Of a stretch of 10,100 nt of DNA, positions 1 to 6,845 are shown one piece after another (position 1 is the first letter of the stretch; each line of letters starts with the position of its first letter). This DNA comes from DASROJ01 sp035646975 (GTDB taxonomy: Bacteria; Acidobacteriota; Polarisedimenticolia; JACPZX01; DASXTC01), in NCBI GenBank assembly GCA_035646975.1, contig DASROJ010000308.1, positions 1 through 10,100 of the forward strand, in the 5' to 3' direction. Below the pieces are notes generated by a model, which was given only the letters and a program-made list of their open reading frames with translations, searched no databases and was not told the origin of the DNA. The translations under genes and the position numbers were made by a program.

Positions 1-448
1 GCGAAGAGAGGCGGACGTGGTGGAGGTGTTCCGCGACCCTGCGCGCGATGCGGCGTTGAACCCGGTGGATGTCGACATGGGAGACATTCCCGACATGGTC
101 CCCTCGCTGGCGTCGGTGGCGATGTTCGCGACGGGGCCAACCTCGATCAGCAACATCGGTCACCTCCGCGTCAAGGAGACGGATCGGATCGAGGGTGTGG
201 CCGCCTGCCTGCGCGCGCTGGGTGCGACGGTTGACGTTGGAGCGGACTTTCTGGTCGTCCGGCCGCCTGTCGGCGGAGCCTCGAAGCTGCATAGCGGTGA
301 CATCGATCCGCGAAGCGACCATCGGCTCGCGATGGCCTTCTCGATCGCAGGGCTGGCGATCCCGGGTGTGAGAATCCTCGACCCGGGATGCGTGGGCAAG
401 TCGTTCCCCGGTTTTTTCGATCAGCTTCAGGCGCCTGGCCGAGGCTGA
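1..448 (+). CDS. aroA: 3-phosphoshikimate 1-carboxyvinyltransferase (EPSP synthase), C-terminal part
   Basis: Cytoplasmic shikimate-pathway enzyme that joins phosphoenolpyruvate to shikimate-3-phosphate, giving EPSP on the way to chorismate. The frame (codons start at base 2) is open at the window edge, so only about 148 C-terminal residues are present. The family signatures appear in order: DIPDMVPSL with the catalytic aspartate region, the near-invariant VKETDRI whose Lys, Glu and Arg contact substrates, then SDHRLAMAFSIAGL, and near the end VGKSFPGFF, which corresponds to the conserved Lys of TAKTFP in E. coli AroA. It stops with TGA at 446-448 after the usual C-terminal Phe-Pro-x-Phe-Phe region, so the C-terminus looks intact. 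A GTG at 17 is internal and not a likely start. The next gene begins 114 bp later with no evident terminator between. Identification is secure; the class and the upstream operon cannot be judged here. Confidence 0.96.
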   Translation, partial: RREADVVEVFRDPARDAALNPVDVDMGDIPDMVPSLASVAMFATGPTSISNIGHLRVKETDRIEGVAACLRALGATVDVGADFLVVRPPVGGASKLHSGDIDPRSDHRLAMAFSIAGLAIPGVRILDPGCVGKSFPGFFDQLQAPGRG

Positions 449-562
449 TTCAACAAATCGATCAAATTGCTGAATGCCGATATCCCATTGTGGCGGTATA
501 TTCCGATGCTGCAGTGTTCGGGTGCAGATCTCCCTTTCCCCTGCCGTAGGAGTGAGCGTTCT

Positions 563-1087
563 ATGAGAATAGTGAAACCTGTCCTGTTTTCGATATCATC
601 GTCACTTCTACTCGTGCCCGGCACGACGATCTCGCCAGTTTCACCTGCCATCTCAGCGACCGCGACAGACACCGAGCGGGAGCCGGGAGGACCACTCGAC
701 GCGGGAGCCTCGCTGCTTCAAGTCATCGATGCGGGAGGTTCGCTGCGCGCGCTGGTCGGCATCGACGTCACCTCGGGTTCAACCGATGCCGAGGCAACGG
801 TGACCCAGGCCGACCCCGGCGCCAGGTCACAGGGGGCCGCGTCAGGGCGCGAGCTCGGACGCGCTTCGCTTCACAGGGGCCAGCCGATCCGGATGCTGGT
901 CGAAAGCGATCTGCAGCCCGGCCGTGAGAACCATCTGTTCTTCCATCTCGATGCGCGCGGCAAGGATGGATCGCGCGCCGAGACGACTCTCTACCTTCGA
1001 GTGAACCTCGACGAAAGCCTCGAACCACGCGAAGTGGGTGGCTACCTCGAATACCAGGGCGCCGCCGGCGAGGAGGTGCATCCGTGA
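563..1087 (+). CDS. Small secreted protein of unknown function, paired with metalloprotease
   Basis: A 174-residue protein I do not recognise. I place the start at ATG 563, preceded by a GGAG-containing stretch at 548-553, because it begins with a signal peptide: MRIVK, then a hydrophobic and Ser-rich run (VLFSISSSLLLVPG), with plausible cleavage near AISA at residues 29-32. The frame stays open upstream to a TTG at 467, but that extension is Cys/Arg-rich and has no ribosome site. The mature part starts with a low-complexity, acidic and Gly-rich stretch. From about residue 110 it has alternating hydrophobic stretches (IRMLVESDL, HLFFHLDARG, TTLYLRVNLD) that suggest a small beta-sandwich domain. 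The stop overlaps the GTG start of the metalloprotease by 4 bp, so the two are probably translationally coupled. A TATATT at 497-502 could be a -10 box, but no good -35 goes with it. Inhibitor, chaperone or cofactor of the protease is inference from pairing only. Confidence 0.72.
   Translation: MRIVKPVLFSISSSLLLVPGTTISPVSPAISATATDTEREPGGPLDAGASLLQVIDAGGSLRALVGIDVTSGSTDAEATVTQADPGARSQGAASGRELGRASLHRGQPIRMLVESDLQPGRENHLFFHLDARGKDGSRAETTLYLRVNLDESLEPREVGGYLEYQGAAGEEVHP
1071..1078 (+). promoter_or_regulatory. Strong Shine-Dalgarno site fixing the GTG start of the metalloprotease
   Basis: AGGAGGTG lies inside the last codons of the upstream small gene, with about 7 bases between GGAGG and the GTG at 1084. 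It supports the GTG start and the GTGA stop/start overlap. Confidence 0.8.
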
Positions 1088-2634
1088 AAAGCCTCCGGCC
1101 ACTCGCCATTGCCATACTGATGCTGCTGCCCAGCGCCACGGCGTTTGCCAACTGGACCGCCACGGGCAGGTTTCTCTATGTCGACCGCGCCTACGATCAG
1201 ACCGGATTCACCGGGGCGGAGCCGCAGCTGGCCGTTCGGTCCGCCGATGTCCACATCCTCGATTCGAAGAACAAGATTCTCGCGTCCACCGTGACGGATG
1301 CGAACGGCAATTTCAGCGTGCTGGTGGTGGACACGAGCACGCGCACCGTTTACGCGCGCGTCACCTCGAAATCGGCCAACACGCCGGGGCTGTTCATCGA
1401 GGTGCGCAACACCACGGGCAACAACTGGAACAACTATGCCGTCAAGAGCGCGAACGTCTCGAACCATGGGCCGAACACGAATTACAACTTCGGCACGATC
1501 GTCGCGCTGAAAGGCCAGGGGGGCGAAGCGTTCAACATCTACGACCAGATGCTGCGCGGCGTCGACTACATCGCCTTTCTTCGGGGCTCCCGGCCCGGCT
1601 CGGCCGACAATCTGATTGCCGCCTGGGCGATCAACCGCGGCGTGACCGATTCGGTCTACAACCGGTTCACGCGCACGTTGAACTACCGCGATACCGCCGG
1701 ATACGACGACACGCCGATTCTTCACGAGATGGGCCACTACTTCGTCGCGGAGTTCTCCGCCACCGACGGCGCCGCAGGCTCTCACACCTTCAGCGACTGC
1801 AACGTCGACCTGAAGCTCGCGTGGGAGGAAGGGTTCGCCACCTACTGGGGCAACTCGGTGCTGAGGAACCTCAACATGTCAGGCTGCAACATCTACATGC
1901 GGAGCAACGGCGGACCGGGCCCGGGCAATCTCGTGCGTTACGCCGACCTGGAAACCGACACCCAGTATCTTTGCAGGGGCGACGCCAGCGAGGTATCGGT
2001 CTTCTCATTTCTCTGGGACATCGATGACTCGGCCTCCACTCCCGATTCGACACCCGGCATCGATGATGCGCAGGATTCGGTGGCCCAGCCGGACTCGCAG
2101 GTCTGGGAAGTGATGCGCGACTACATGCCCACCGCGGTCAACAAGTCGATGGAGGATTTCTGGGACGGCTGGTTCAAGGCGCCCATCTCCAACGGCCTGC
2201 TTGCCGAGTTGAGCTCCATCGCCGGTATCGTCGGCGTCGACTTCTCGGAGGACGCATCCGAGGTGAACAACTCCGCTGCCACCGCCGCCCTCATCGCGGT
2301 GGGCAGCGGGCCCACGCCGGCCACTCTCTTCTACGACCCGGACGGCGACGGCGCGGGGCAGGCCGACACCGATTACTACGTGTTCAGCGCGACCGCCGGA
2401 CAGCTGTTGCGGGCGGAAACGACCAGTCTGATCAGCGATGGCAACACCCTGCTCGAGCTGCTCGACTCCGACGGCGCCACGGTTCTCGCCTCCAACGACG
2501 ACCGCGCCGTGGGAGATCCCAGCTCGCTCATCAACTGGACCGCGCCACGCTCCGACGTCTTCTACCTGCGTGTGACCCATGCTCCCGACCTCGGGATCTA
2601 CGGCTCGTACAGCCTGACCGTGACCCCGCTCTAG
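1084..2634 (+). CDS. Secreted zinc metalloprotease (HExxH) with C-terminal PPC-type domain
   Basis: A 516-residue exported protein that probably cleaves proteins outside the cytoplasm. The signal peptide MKSLRPLAIAILMLLPSATAFA ends around residue 22. Residues about 25-140 look like a beta-rich, transthyretin/carboxypeptidase-regulatory-like domain (VTDANGNFSV). The zinc motif HEMGH is at 214-218 (His214, Glu215, His218), and the likely third ligand is a Glu in WEEGFATYW at 247-255 (Glu248 or Glu249), the EGFA context common in gluzincins. Cys239, Cys268 and Cys297 surround the active-site region, so one disulfide is possible. From about residue 388 to the end the pattern (EVNNSAATA, DTDYYVFSATAGQLLRAET, LLELLDSDGATVLASNDDR, SYSLTVTPL) fits a bacterial pre-peptidase C-terminal (PPC) domain, often found on secreted proteases. 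It follows the small secreted gene with a 4-bp overlap and ends 9 bp before a strong terminator. The exact peptidase family is not assigned; substrates are unknown. Confidence 0.86.
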   Translation: MKSLRPLAIAILMLLPSATAFANWTATGRFLYVDRAYDQTGFTGAEPQLAVRSADVHILDSKNKILASTVTDANGNFSVLVVDTSTRTVYARVTSKSANTPGLFIEVRNTTGNNWNNYAVKSANVSNHGPNTNYNFGTIVALKGQGGEAFNIYDQMLRGVDYIAFLRGSRPGSADNLIAAWAINRGVTDSVYNRFTRTLNYRDTAGYDDTPILHEMGHYFVAEFSATDGAAGSHTFSDCNVDLKLAWEEGFATYWGNSVLRNLNMSGCNIYMRSNGGPGPGNLVRYADLETDTQYLCRGDASEVSVFSFLWDIDDSASTPDSTPGIDDAQDSVAQPDSQVWEVMRDYMPTAVNKSMEDFWDGWFKAPISNGLLAELSSIAGIVGVDFSEDASEVNNSAATAALIAVGSGPTPATLFYDPDGDGAGQADTDYYVFSATAGQLLRAETTSLISDGNTLLELLDSDGATVLASNDDRAVGDPSSLINWTAPRSDVFYLRVTHAPDLGIYGSYSLTVTPL

Positions 2635-2643
2635 CCCGAAAAG

Positions 2644-2684
2644 AAAAAAGCCCCCGGGGATCGCTCCCCGGGGGCTTTTTTTTT
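2644..2684. terminator. Bidirectional rho-independent terminator
   Basis: A perfect hairpin between two convergent genes. The G/C core at 2650-2660 pairs with 2665-2675 around the 4-base loop TCGC, and the A run at 2644-2649 pairs with the T run at 2676-2681. With T continuing to 2684 it ends transcripts of the protease on the + strand. Read from the other side, the A run becomes the U tract for the porin transcript on the - strand. The + stop (2634) and the - stop (2700) flank it closely. Confidence 0.96.
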
Positions 2685-2699
2685 CGATCAGCCGCCCTT

Positions 2700-4214
2700 C
2701 TAGAACCGGGCGCGTGCCTGCGCGGTCAGCCTCCAGCCGGCGTCACCGCCGTCGCTGGTGGCGCCGAATCCACTCCAGTGATCCTTGATCGCGTCGCCCG
2801 GATCGAACCAGGACAGCGCGGTGTTGAACGAGAAGTTCTCGGTCATGTTGTAGTCGTAGAACAGATCCACTTCGTTGCCCAGGTCGTCGTTGCACGACTG
2901 CCCCGGCGGCGGCGTGGTGCCGTTGAAGCAGGGATCCGCCAGCGCGCTGCCGGTCGAACCGAAGGTCAGCGGAGAGACGCTGCCGGCCTCGGTGTTGTCC
3001 TGCTTGAAGTTCCACAGGGCGACGCCGAAACCGTGCTTGTCATCCACGTTCACCCTCCAGCCAACGCTCAGAGCCTGGATGTTGCTGATCGTGAACAGGT
3101 CGGCGTATCCAAGCCGATTGTGGAAGTCGGTGAACAACGGCACGAACGACTCGTTGTCCTTGTCGTTCGGATCGCTGTCGCCGCTGGCCATGGTGTAGCC
3201 GCCCCAGATCTTCTGGTCGGTCTTTCCACCGTGCCATGCGTAGCCGAACGATCCCTCGAACACCCATGCCTTCTGATCGAGCTTGGGGAAGGCGGCGCTG
3301 CCGTTGGAGCATGCAAGCGTTCCGCCGCCCGCGATGTCGATGTTGAAGGGGAACGGTGCCGCGCAGGGCTGGTAGTCGCCGAACTGATAGGACGCCTCGG
3401 CGTTCCACTCGAAACCGTTCTTGCCATGGATCATGCGCCCCCAGCGGCCGCCAATGGTGTAGATCTTGCCGCGCCTTTCATTGTTCGCCGGGTCGATGAT
3501 CGTGTTGTTCTGCGTCTGCAGGAACGCGTATCCCGCGACATCCTGGTCCTTGTCCTTGCCGATCATCCATCCGACGTGACCACCCAGGATGTCCTGGTCG
3601 CCACCGCTGTTGGGTGACAGGGTGACCGCCGCAAGGTTCGAGTCGGAAACGCGTGTCCAGAAGGCCGAGATGTTGAACCTGTCCCAGTCCCAGTTCGCCA
3701 TCGCGCCATCGTGCGAGATGCCGTTGTAGAAGTCGAGACTGCTGAAATGCAGCCCGCGATCGAAGACGATCTCCTGACGCCCCAGGGTGAGATCGAGATT
3801 GCTGCTGCCGATGTCCTTCAGCTTCACATATCCCTGATAGAGGCTCACGCCGCTGTCGAGGAATTCGATGCTGTCGCCGAAGAACGGATCGGTCTGACCG
3901 AACAGCCCGCCGCCGGCAGCGCCGGATGCCTGGAACTCGCCATAGACCCAGATGTCGTGTCCCAGGTCGCCCTTGGCCGCCAGACGCACGCGGTAGGGGA
4001 AAATGTCGAAGTCGTCGTCGCTGCTGCCTCCCAGCGTCGAAGAGCCGGTGTCGGTGAAGTCCGTGAGATTGCTCCACGCCTCGCCGCGGAACCTGACCTC
4101 ACCATGGATGCTGAACTTGTTGTCGGTGTCATCTTCGGACATGGCTGCCTGGACAGCGCCGCCGGCGAAAAGCACCGCGGCAAAGCCCAGCAGGAACATC
4201 CCAAGTTTCCTCAT
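2700..4214 (-). CDS. Alginate-export-type outer-membrane beta-barrel porin
   Basis: A 504-residue outer-membrane channel protein; in the family (AlgE/alginate_exp-like porins) members pass anionic sugars or polymers across the outer membrane. I chose ATG 4214 because it begins a clean signal peptide (MRKLGMFLLGFAAVLFAGGAVQAA, cleavage near residue 24) and has a GGAGGAA ribosome site at 4223-4229. The open frame runs 63 residues further upstream but that part is hydrophilic and unlike a leader. The mature protein alternates aromatic and polar residues as in beta-strands, starting with FSIHGEVRFRGEAW. It carries the family-like stretch GRQEIVFDRGLHFSSLDFYN (residues 146-164) followed by HDGAMANWDWDRFNISAFW, and it ends in ARARF, a C-terminal Phe typical of BAM substrates. 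Four Cys form two close pairs (284/302 and 429/441) in apparent loops. The substrate cannot be read from the sequence; alginate itself is not implied, since no alginate synthesis genes are seen. Confidence 0.86.
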   Translation of the reverse strand: MRKLGMFLLGFAAVLFAGGAVQAAMSEDDTDNKFSIHGEVRFRGEAWSNLTDFTDTGSSTLGGSSDDDFDIFPYRVRLAAKGDLGHDIWVYGEFQASGAAGGGLFGQTDPFFGDSIEFLDSGVSLYQGYVKLKDIGSSNLDLTLGRQEIVFDRGLHFSSLDFYNGISHDGAMANWDWDRFNISAFWTRVSDSNLAAVTLSPNSGGDQDILGGHVGWMIGKDKDQDVAGYAFLQTQNNTIIDPANNERRGKIYTIGGRWGRMIHGKNGFEWNAEASYQFGDYQPCAAPFPFNIDIAGGGTLACSNGSAAFPKLDQKAWVFEGSFGYAWHGGKTDQKIWGGYTMASGDSDPNDKDNESFVPLFTDFHNRLGYADLFTISNIQALSVGWRVNVDDKHGFGVALWNFKQDNTEAGSVSPLTFGSTGSALADPCFNGTTPPPGQSCNDDLGNEVDLFYDYNMTENFSFNTALSWFDPGDAIKDHWSGFGATSDGGDAGWRLTAQARARF

Positions 4215-4281
4215 GTAGATTCTTCCTCCGTCAGTCTTCGATGAAAGTCTTCCGAGTGTCTGCTTCCGCTTGCTAGATGAA

Positions 4282-4305
4282 CCAGGAAGGGCGCGGCCTT
4301 CCTGG
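4282..4305. repeat. Strong hairpin in the porin leader
   Basis: CCAGGAAGG at 4282-4290 is the perfect reverse complement of CCTTCCTGG at 4297-4305, with a 6-base G/C loop. In the - strand transcript it sits about 67 nt before the porin ATG. No U run follows it in either direction, so it is more likely a leader structure (mRNA stability or translation control) than a simple terminator. Confidence 0.6.
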
Positions 4306-4700
4306 ATTGACGTGTCTTCGGTTGGATGAGTCGATGCCTCAAGGTCGTCACGCTCAGGCGTGTTCCGCCCGCTTTGCTCGGCCTCCCACCTCCTTTCGTT
4401 CATTCAGGTGATGAACCCCGACCGCACGAATCGCCGCGAGTCGTCAAACTTCCGCGCCGTCTCTGACGCGGTCGAACCAGCCCATAGATTCGCCCCCGTA
4501 CAAGGCTTGGCAATCATGGTGGCCGGGGGGACTTTCAGTGCGCCGGAGCTTTGGCGCTTACATCCGCGCAACCCGTAGGAAAGCTTCTCCTGCTAGAGTC
4601 GGGAACCCTGTCGCGCTGTGTCTCTGCTCGCTGGCAGGCCAATGGTCCGTGTGCCTCGAAAACTGGCGTTCCACGGGGCCTTTCCAGCCGTCCGTGTCAA

Positions 4701-4723
4701 CTAACTGAAAATAATACAGTTAG
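4701..4723. repeat. Inverted repeat in A/T patch, operator-like or RNA hairpin
   Basis: CTAACTG (4701-4707) and CAGTTAG (4717-4723) form a perfect 7-bp inverted repeat around the 9-base spacer AAAATAATA. The A/T-rich patch stands out against the GC-rich surroundings. It lies about 40 bp downstream of the -10 box of the - strand promoter, so it could be a repressor site in the early transcribed region or a small RNA hairpin just after an AGGAG stretch. It resembles a LexA-type CTG-spacer-CAG site, but the spacer is one base too short for the E. coli box. Confidence 0.5.
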
Positions 4724-4761
4724 AATCTCCTGTCTTCCAGAGCCCTGCGTAAAGCGGGTGG

Positions 4762-4791
4762 GTTATAACCTTTCGGTTCCGATCGTGTCAA
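4762..4791 (-). promoter_or_regulatory. Sigma70-like promoter reading toward the porin gene
   Basis: On the - strand a perfect TTGACA (4786-4791) is followed after 17 bp by TTATAA (4763-4768), or after 18 bp by TATAAC (4762-4767). The -10 region is inside the 10-bp palindrome GGTTATAACC (4761-4770). Transcription would start near 4755 and run toward the porin at 4214. It begins just after the M20 peptidase gene ends on the same strand. Confidence 0.55.
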
Positions 4792-4811
4792 GCGCTTTCT
4801 GGCCGGCCCCT

Positions 4812-6068
4812 TCACCGGGTACCGGTGAGTGGAACGAGCGCCAGCAGCATCACCTGCTTCACCCCGATGAGGAACGGTGCGATGTCGGCGTACTCATCCG
4901 GGGTGTGCGCCCCATCGCCTGTCGTGATCCCGATGGCGATGCCGGGAATCCCCCGCGCAATCGCCACGTTGTGGTCGGCGGTCCCGCGCGGTGTCACGCT
5001 GATCTGATTCCAGCCCAGGCTTTCCAGCACACGCCGCGCCGAAAGAACCAGCGGCGACTTCCCGCCGCCCGGCGGACTGGTGCCGGCCAGCCGATGAAGG
5101 GTTTCGATGTGACACTCGACACCGACGCCGCGGGACGCACGACCCGCCAGCTCGGTGACCTGTTTTTCCAGCATTCCCACGGTTTCGGTGTCGTTGGAGC
5201 GGATGTCGACCGTGAACCAGGCTTCACCGGGCAGCGCGTTGGGGACGTCGCCGGCACCCATCGACCCGATGTTGAGCCAGCTCTCGAGCTCTTCGGGGGA
5301 CCGCCTCAAGGGGATGGCGCTGATGGCGTCGATGGCGCGGGCGGCGGCCAGGATCGCGCTGGGTTTTTCGTGGGCCTTGAGCGTGTGCGCCGCCTCTCCT
5401 TTGAACCGGATTTTGAGCCACACGATGCCGGTGGCGGCATAGGAGATCTGACCCAGCGATCCATCCACCGCGATGAAGGCGCCAATCTCGTCGGCGTGAT
5501 CCCGAACGAAGCGTTCGGCCCCCTGCAACCCGACTTCCTCCTGGGCCGAGGCCAGTATCCAGGTGTCGGCCGCCGGGGCGAGATCGTGATTCCTGATCAA
5601 CGAGATCGCCGCCACCAGCGCCGCCAGACCGGAAGAGTCATCGCGGACGCCCGGCCCCCGCAGCACGCCACCGCCGGCCTGCTGGGTCCTGCGCACCGAG
5701 TAGTCGGCTCCCGCCGGCGCCACCGTGTCCATGTGGGCCGAGAAGACCACCTTCTTCAGCGCCGGGTTGCTTCCTTTGAGCAGCCCGAAGACATTTCCGG
5801 CCTCATCGCGACCCACGCGGGACAAGCCCAGATCGCGCAGCCTCGTCTCGAGGTAGTCGGCGCGCTGGCCCTCGCCGCCCGACGGGGCGGGAATCTCGGC
5901 GATACGCACCCACTCCCTGACGTATGGCTCGAGCTGAAGGTCGGCGTCGGCCAGCGCGGCCCGCACGGAGGCCAGCGGCACGAGCGGCTCGCCGGCCATC
6001 ATCTTCGGGCCGACTACGGAGCTCAGGACAAGAAATCCGATCACCAGCATGGCCTGGGGTCTGGACAC
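4812..6068 (-). CDS. Exported M20-family zinc metallopeptidase
   Basis: A 418-residue dizinc peptidase of the M20 family, which includes amino-, carboxy- and dipeptidases. The metal and catalytic motifs are in order: SAHMDTVAP with His112 and Asp114, GPGVRDDSSG with the bridging Asp143, AQEEVG with catalytic Glu177 and metal ligand Glu178, VDGS with Asp202, and AHTPDEY with His388. The lid/dimerisation domain lies between (about 212-325), with KGEAAHT in the usual place. The N-terminus has a hydrophobic run (MLVIGFLVLSSVVGPKMMA) that suggests export or membrane anchoring. I use the GTG at 6068 because it adds the positively charged SRPQ stretch, but neither it nor the ATG at 6050 has a good ribosome site. 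A 7-bp hairpin (4812-4828) overlaps the stop without a U tract. It is divergent from the kinase-like gene, with about 54 bp between starts. Substrate is unknown. Confidence 0.9.
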   Translation of the reverse strand: MSRPQAMLVIGFLVLSSVVGPKMMAGEPLVPLASVRAALADADLQLEPYVREWVRIAEIPAPSGGEGQRADYLETRLRDLGLSRVGRDEAGNVFGLLKGSNPALKKVVFSAHMDTVAPAGADYSVRRTQQAGGGVLRGPGVRDDSSGLAALVAAISLIRNHDLAPAADTWILASAQEEVGLQGAERFVRDHADEIGAFIAVDGSLGQISYAATGIVWLKIRFKGEAAHTLKAHEKPSAILAAARAIDAISAIPLRRSPEELESWLNIGSMGAGDVPNALPGEAWFTVDIRSNDTETVGMLEKQVTELAGRASRGVGVECHIETLHRLAGTSPPGGGKSPLVLSARRVLESLGWNQISVTPRGTADHNVAIARGIPGIAIGITTGDGAHTPDEYADIAPFLIGVKQVMLLALVPLTGTR

Positions 6069-6122
6069 GGCGCTAAGCTAGGTCATGCGGGTGGTCGGTT
6101 GCAATGGAGGCGGTGGCTGGTC

Positions 6123-6845
6123 TTGAAGACGTTCGATGAGTTCACACCCGGCGGTCTGGCCCTGCTCGCGGTGGTGGTCACCGGCGCGGGTATCGCGATG
6201 GCGTTCGCGTGGCGCTCTCGCCGGCGAGCGGCCGCCGCCGAGCCGGCCGCGACGGTGGTCGAGGCGTCTTCTGCTGCGCCGATCGACAACCCCGCCCGCG
6301 TGTCCCCGGACCTCTCGGGTCTGGCCGGCGCGCTGGCCTCGGAGCGCAAAGGGGCCCCGGGCCCGGCGCTGAGAAACCTTCTGCATTACGCGATTCCCCC
6401 GGAGCACCGGCCCCGACTGGTCGGCCTGAACGATGCGGTGGAGGTCTGCGTCCGGGCGATGCAACCCGGCGACGCATCAGGCTGCCGACTCGGCTTCGAC
6501 CCCGATCCAAACGTCGGGGCGGTGCCACTGGACCTCGACGCGTTCCACCTCCTCCTGCTCAACCTGCTGCTCAACGCGCGCGAGGCCGCCGGCTCCACGG
6601 GTCATGTGGAGGTGAGAACCCAGCAGCTGGATGAAATGGCGCTCGTCGCGGTGCGCGACGACGGTCCGGGGGTGCCCGCGGCCGATCTCGAGAGGATCTT
6701 CGAGCCTTTCTTCACCACCAAGCCGCTGGCCGCGGGACTCGGGCTGACACTCTGTCGGCGAATCGCCTCGGCTCACGGGGGCACGATTTCCGCCACCAAC
6801 GTCGTGCCACGCGGACTGGAAGTCGGCGTGAGAGTGCCTCAGTAG
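6123..6845 (+). CDS. Membrane-anchored histidine-kinase-type ATPase protein lacking an evident H-box
   Basis: A 240-residue protein with one predicted membrane span (about residues 10-30, GGLALLAVVVTGAGIAMAFAW) followed by RSRRR, so the rest faces the cytoplasm. The C-terminal half is a GHKL/HATPase domain: N-box LLLNLLLNAREA (Asn151), G1 box DDGPGVP (179-185), F-box FEPFFTTK (193-200) and G2 box GLGLTL (205-210). The stretch LRNLLHYAIPPEHRPRLVGLNDAV matches the linker normally found just before the ATPase domain in NtrB-like kinases. However, the region before it is a short Ala/Pro-rich stretch with no clear dimerisation helix or His-Glu/Asp phosphoacceptor. The start is uncertain: TTG 6123 has GGAGG 12 bases upstream and gives MKTFDEF before the span; TTG 6099 is an alternative. 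Upstream the frame stays open far across the M20 gene, which is antisense artefact. No response regulator lies nearby. It overlaps the convergent gene by 7 bp. Confidence 0.8.
   Translation: MKTFDEFTPGGLALLAVVVTGAGIAMAFAWRSRRRAAAAEPAATVVEASSAAPIDNPARVSPDLSGLAGALASERKGAPGPALRNLLHYAIPPEHRPRLVGLNDAVEVCVRAMQPGDASGCRLGFDPDPNVGAVPLDLDAFHLLLLNLLLNAREAAGSTGHVEVRTQQLDEMALVAVRDDGPGVPAADLERIFEPFFTTKPLAAGLGLTLCRRIASAHGGTISATNVVPRGLEVGVRVPQ

Larger units (their letters stand above)
4215..4811. other. Non-coding region of about 600 bp between porin and M20 peptidase
   Basis: I find no convincing gene here. Frames that cross it lack ribosome sites and family-like sequence. It holds a sigma70-like promoter on the - strand (4762-4791), a 7-bp inverted repeat in an A/T-rich patch (4701-4723) and a 9-bp-stem hairpin (4282-4305), each listed separately. 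If the promoter drives the porin, the leader would be about 540 nt. A small RNA is the alternative. I checked by eye for tmRNA, RNase P, SRP RNA, c-di-GMP, TPP and cobalamin riboswitch cores and saw none. Confidence 0.6.

Noticed and set aside
467..562. Upstream TTG start for the small secreted protein
   Set aside because: It lacks a ribosome site, and its extra residues would bury the signal peptide that begins at ATG 563.
2778..3617. 279-residue + strand frame inside the porin gene
   Set aside because: The - strand product has signal peptide, barrel pattern and C-terminal Phe, while the + frame shows no domain and has no good ribosome site.
4215..4403. 63-residue N-terminal extension of the porin
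   Set aside because: It is hydrophilic, precedes a perfect signal peptide, and the internal ATG 4214 has its own strong ribosome site.
4400..4500. tmRNA-like 5' end on the - strand (GGGGGCGAATCT, then GGTTCGAC)
   Set aside because: Spacing within the conserved start is wrong, no tag-coding frame and no matching 3' acceptor end are found within reach.
4407..4520. Short - strand frame starting MIAKPCTGANLWAG, and a nested MGWFDRV frame
   Set aside because: The longer one (about 37 codons) has no ribosome site and less G/C-biased third positions than the real genes. The nested one has only 13 codons. Neither matches anything I can name.
4812..4828. 7-bp hairpin over the M20 stop codon as a terminator
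   Set aside because: No U tract follows on the - strand and the loop is 3 bases. It may be chance in GC-rich DNA.
4551..6122. Very long open frame on the + strand continuing upstream of the kinase-like gene
   Set aside because: It runs antisense through the M20 peptidase, whose motifs are all intact on the other strand. The upstream product is Gly/Arg-rich and family-less, as expected for a GC-rich antisense frame.
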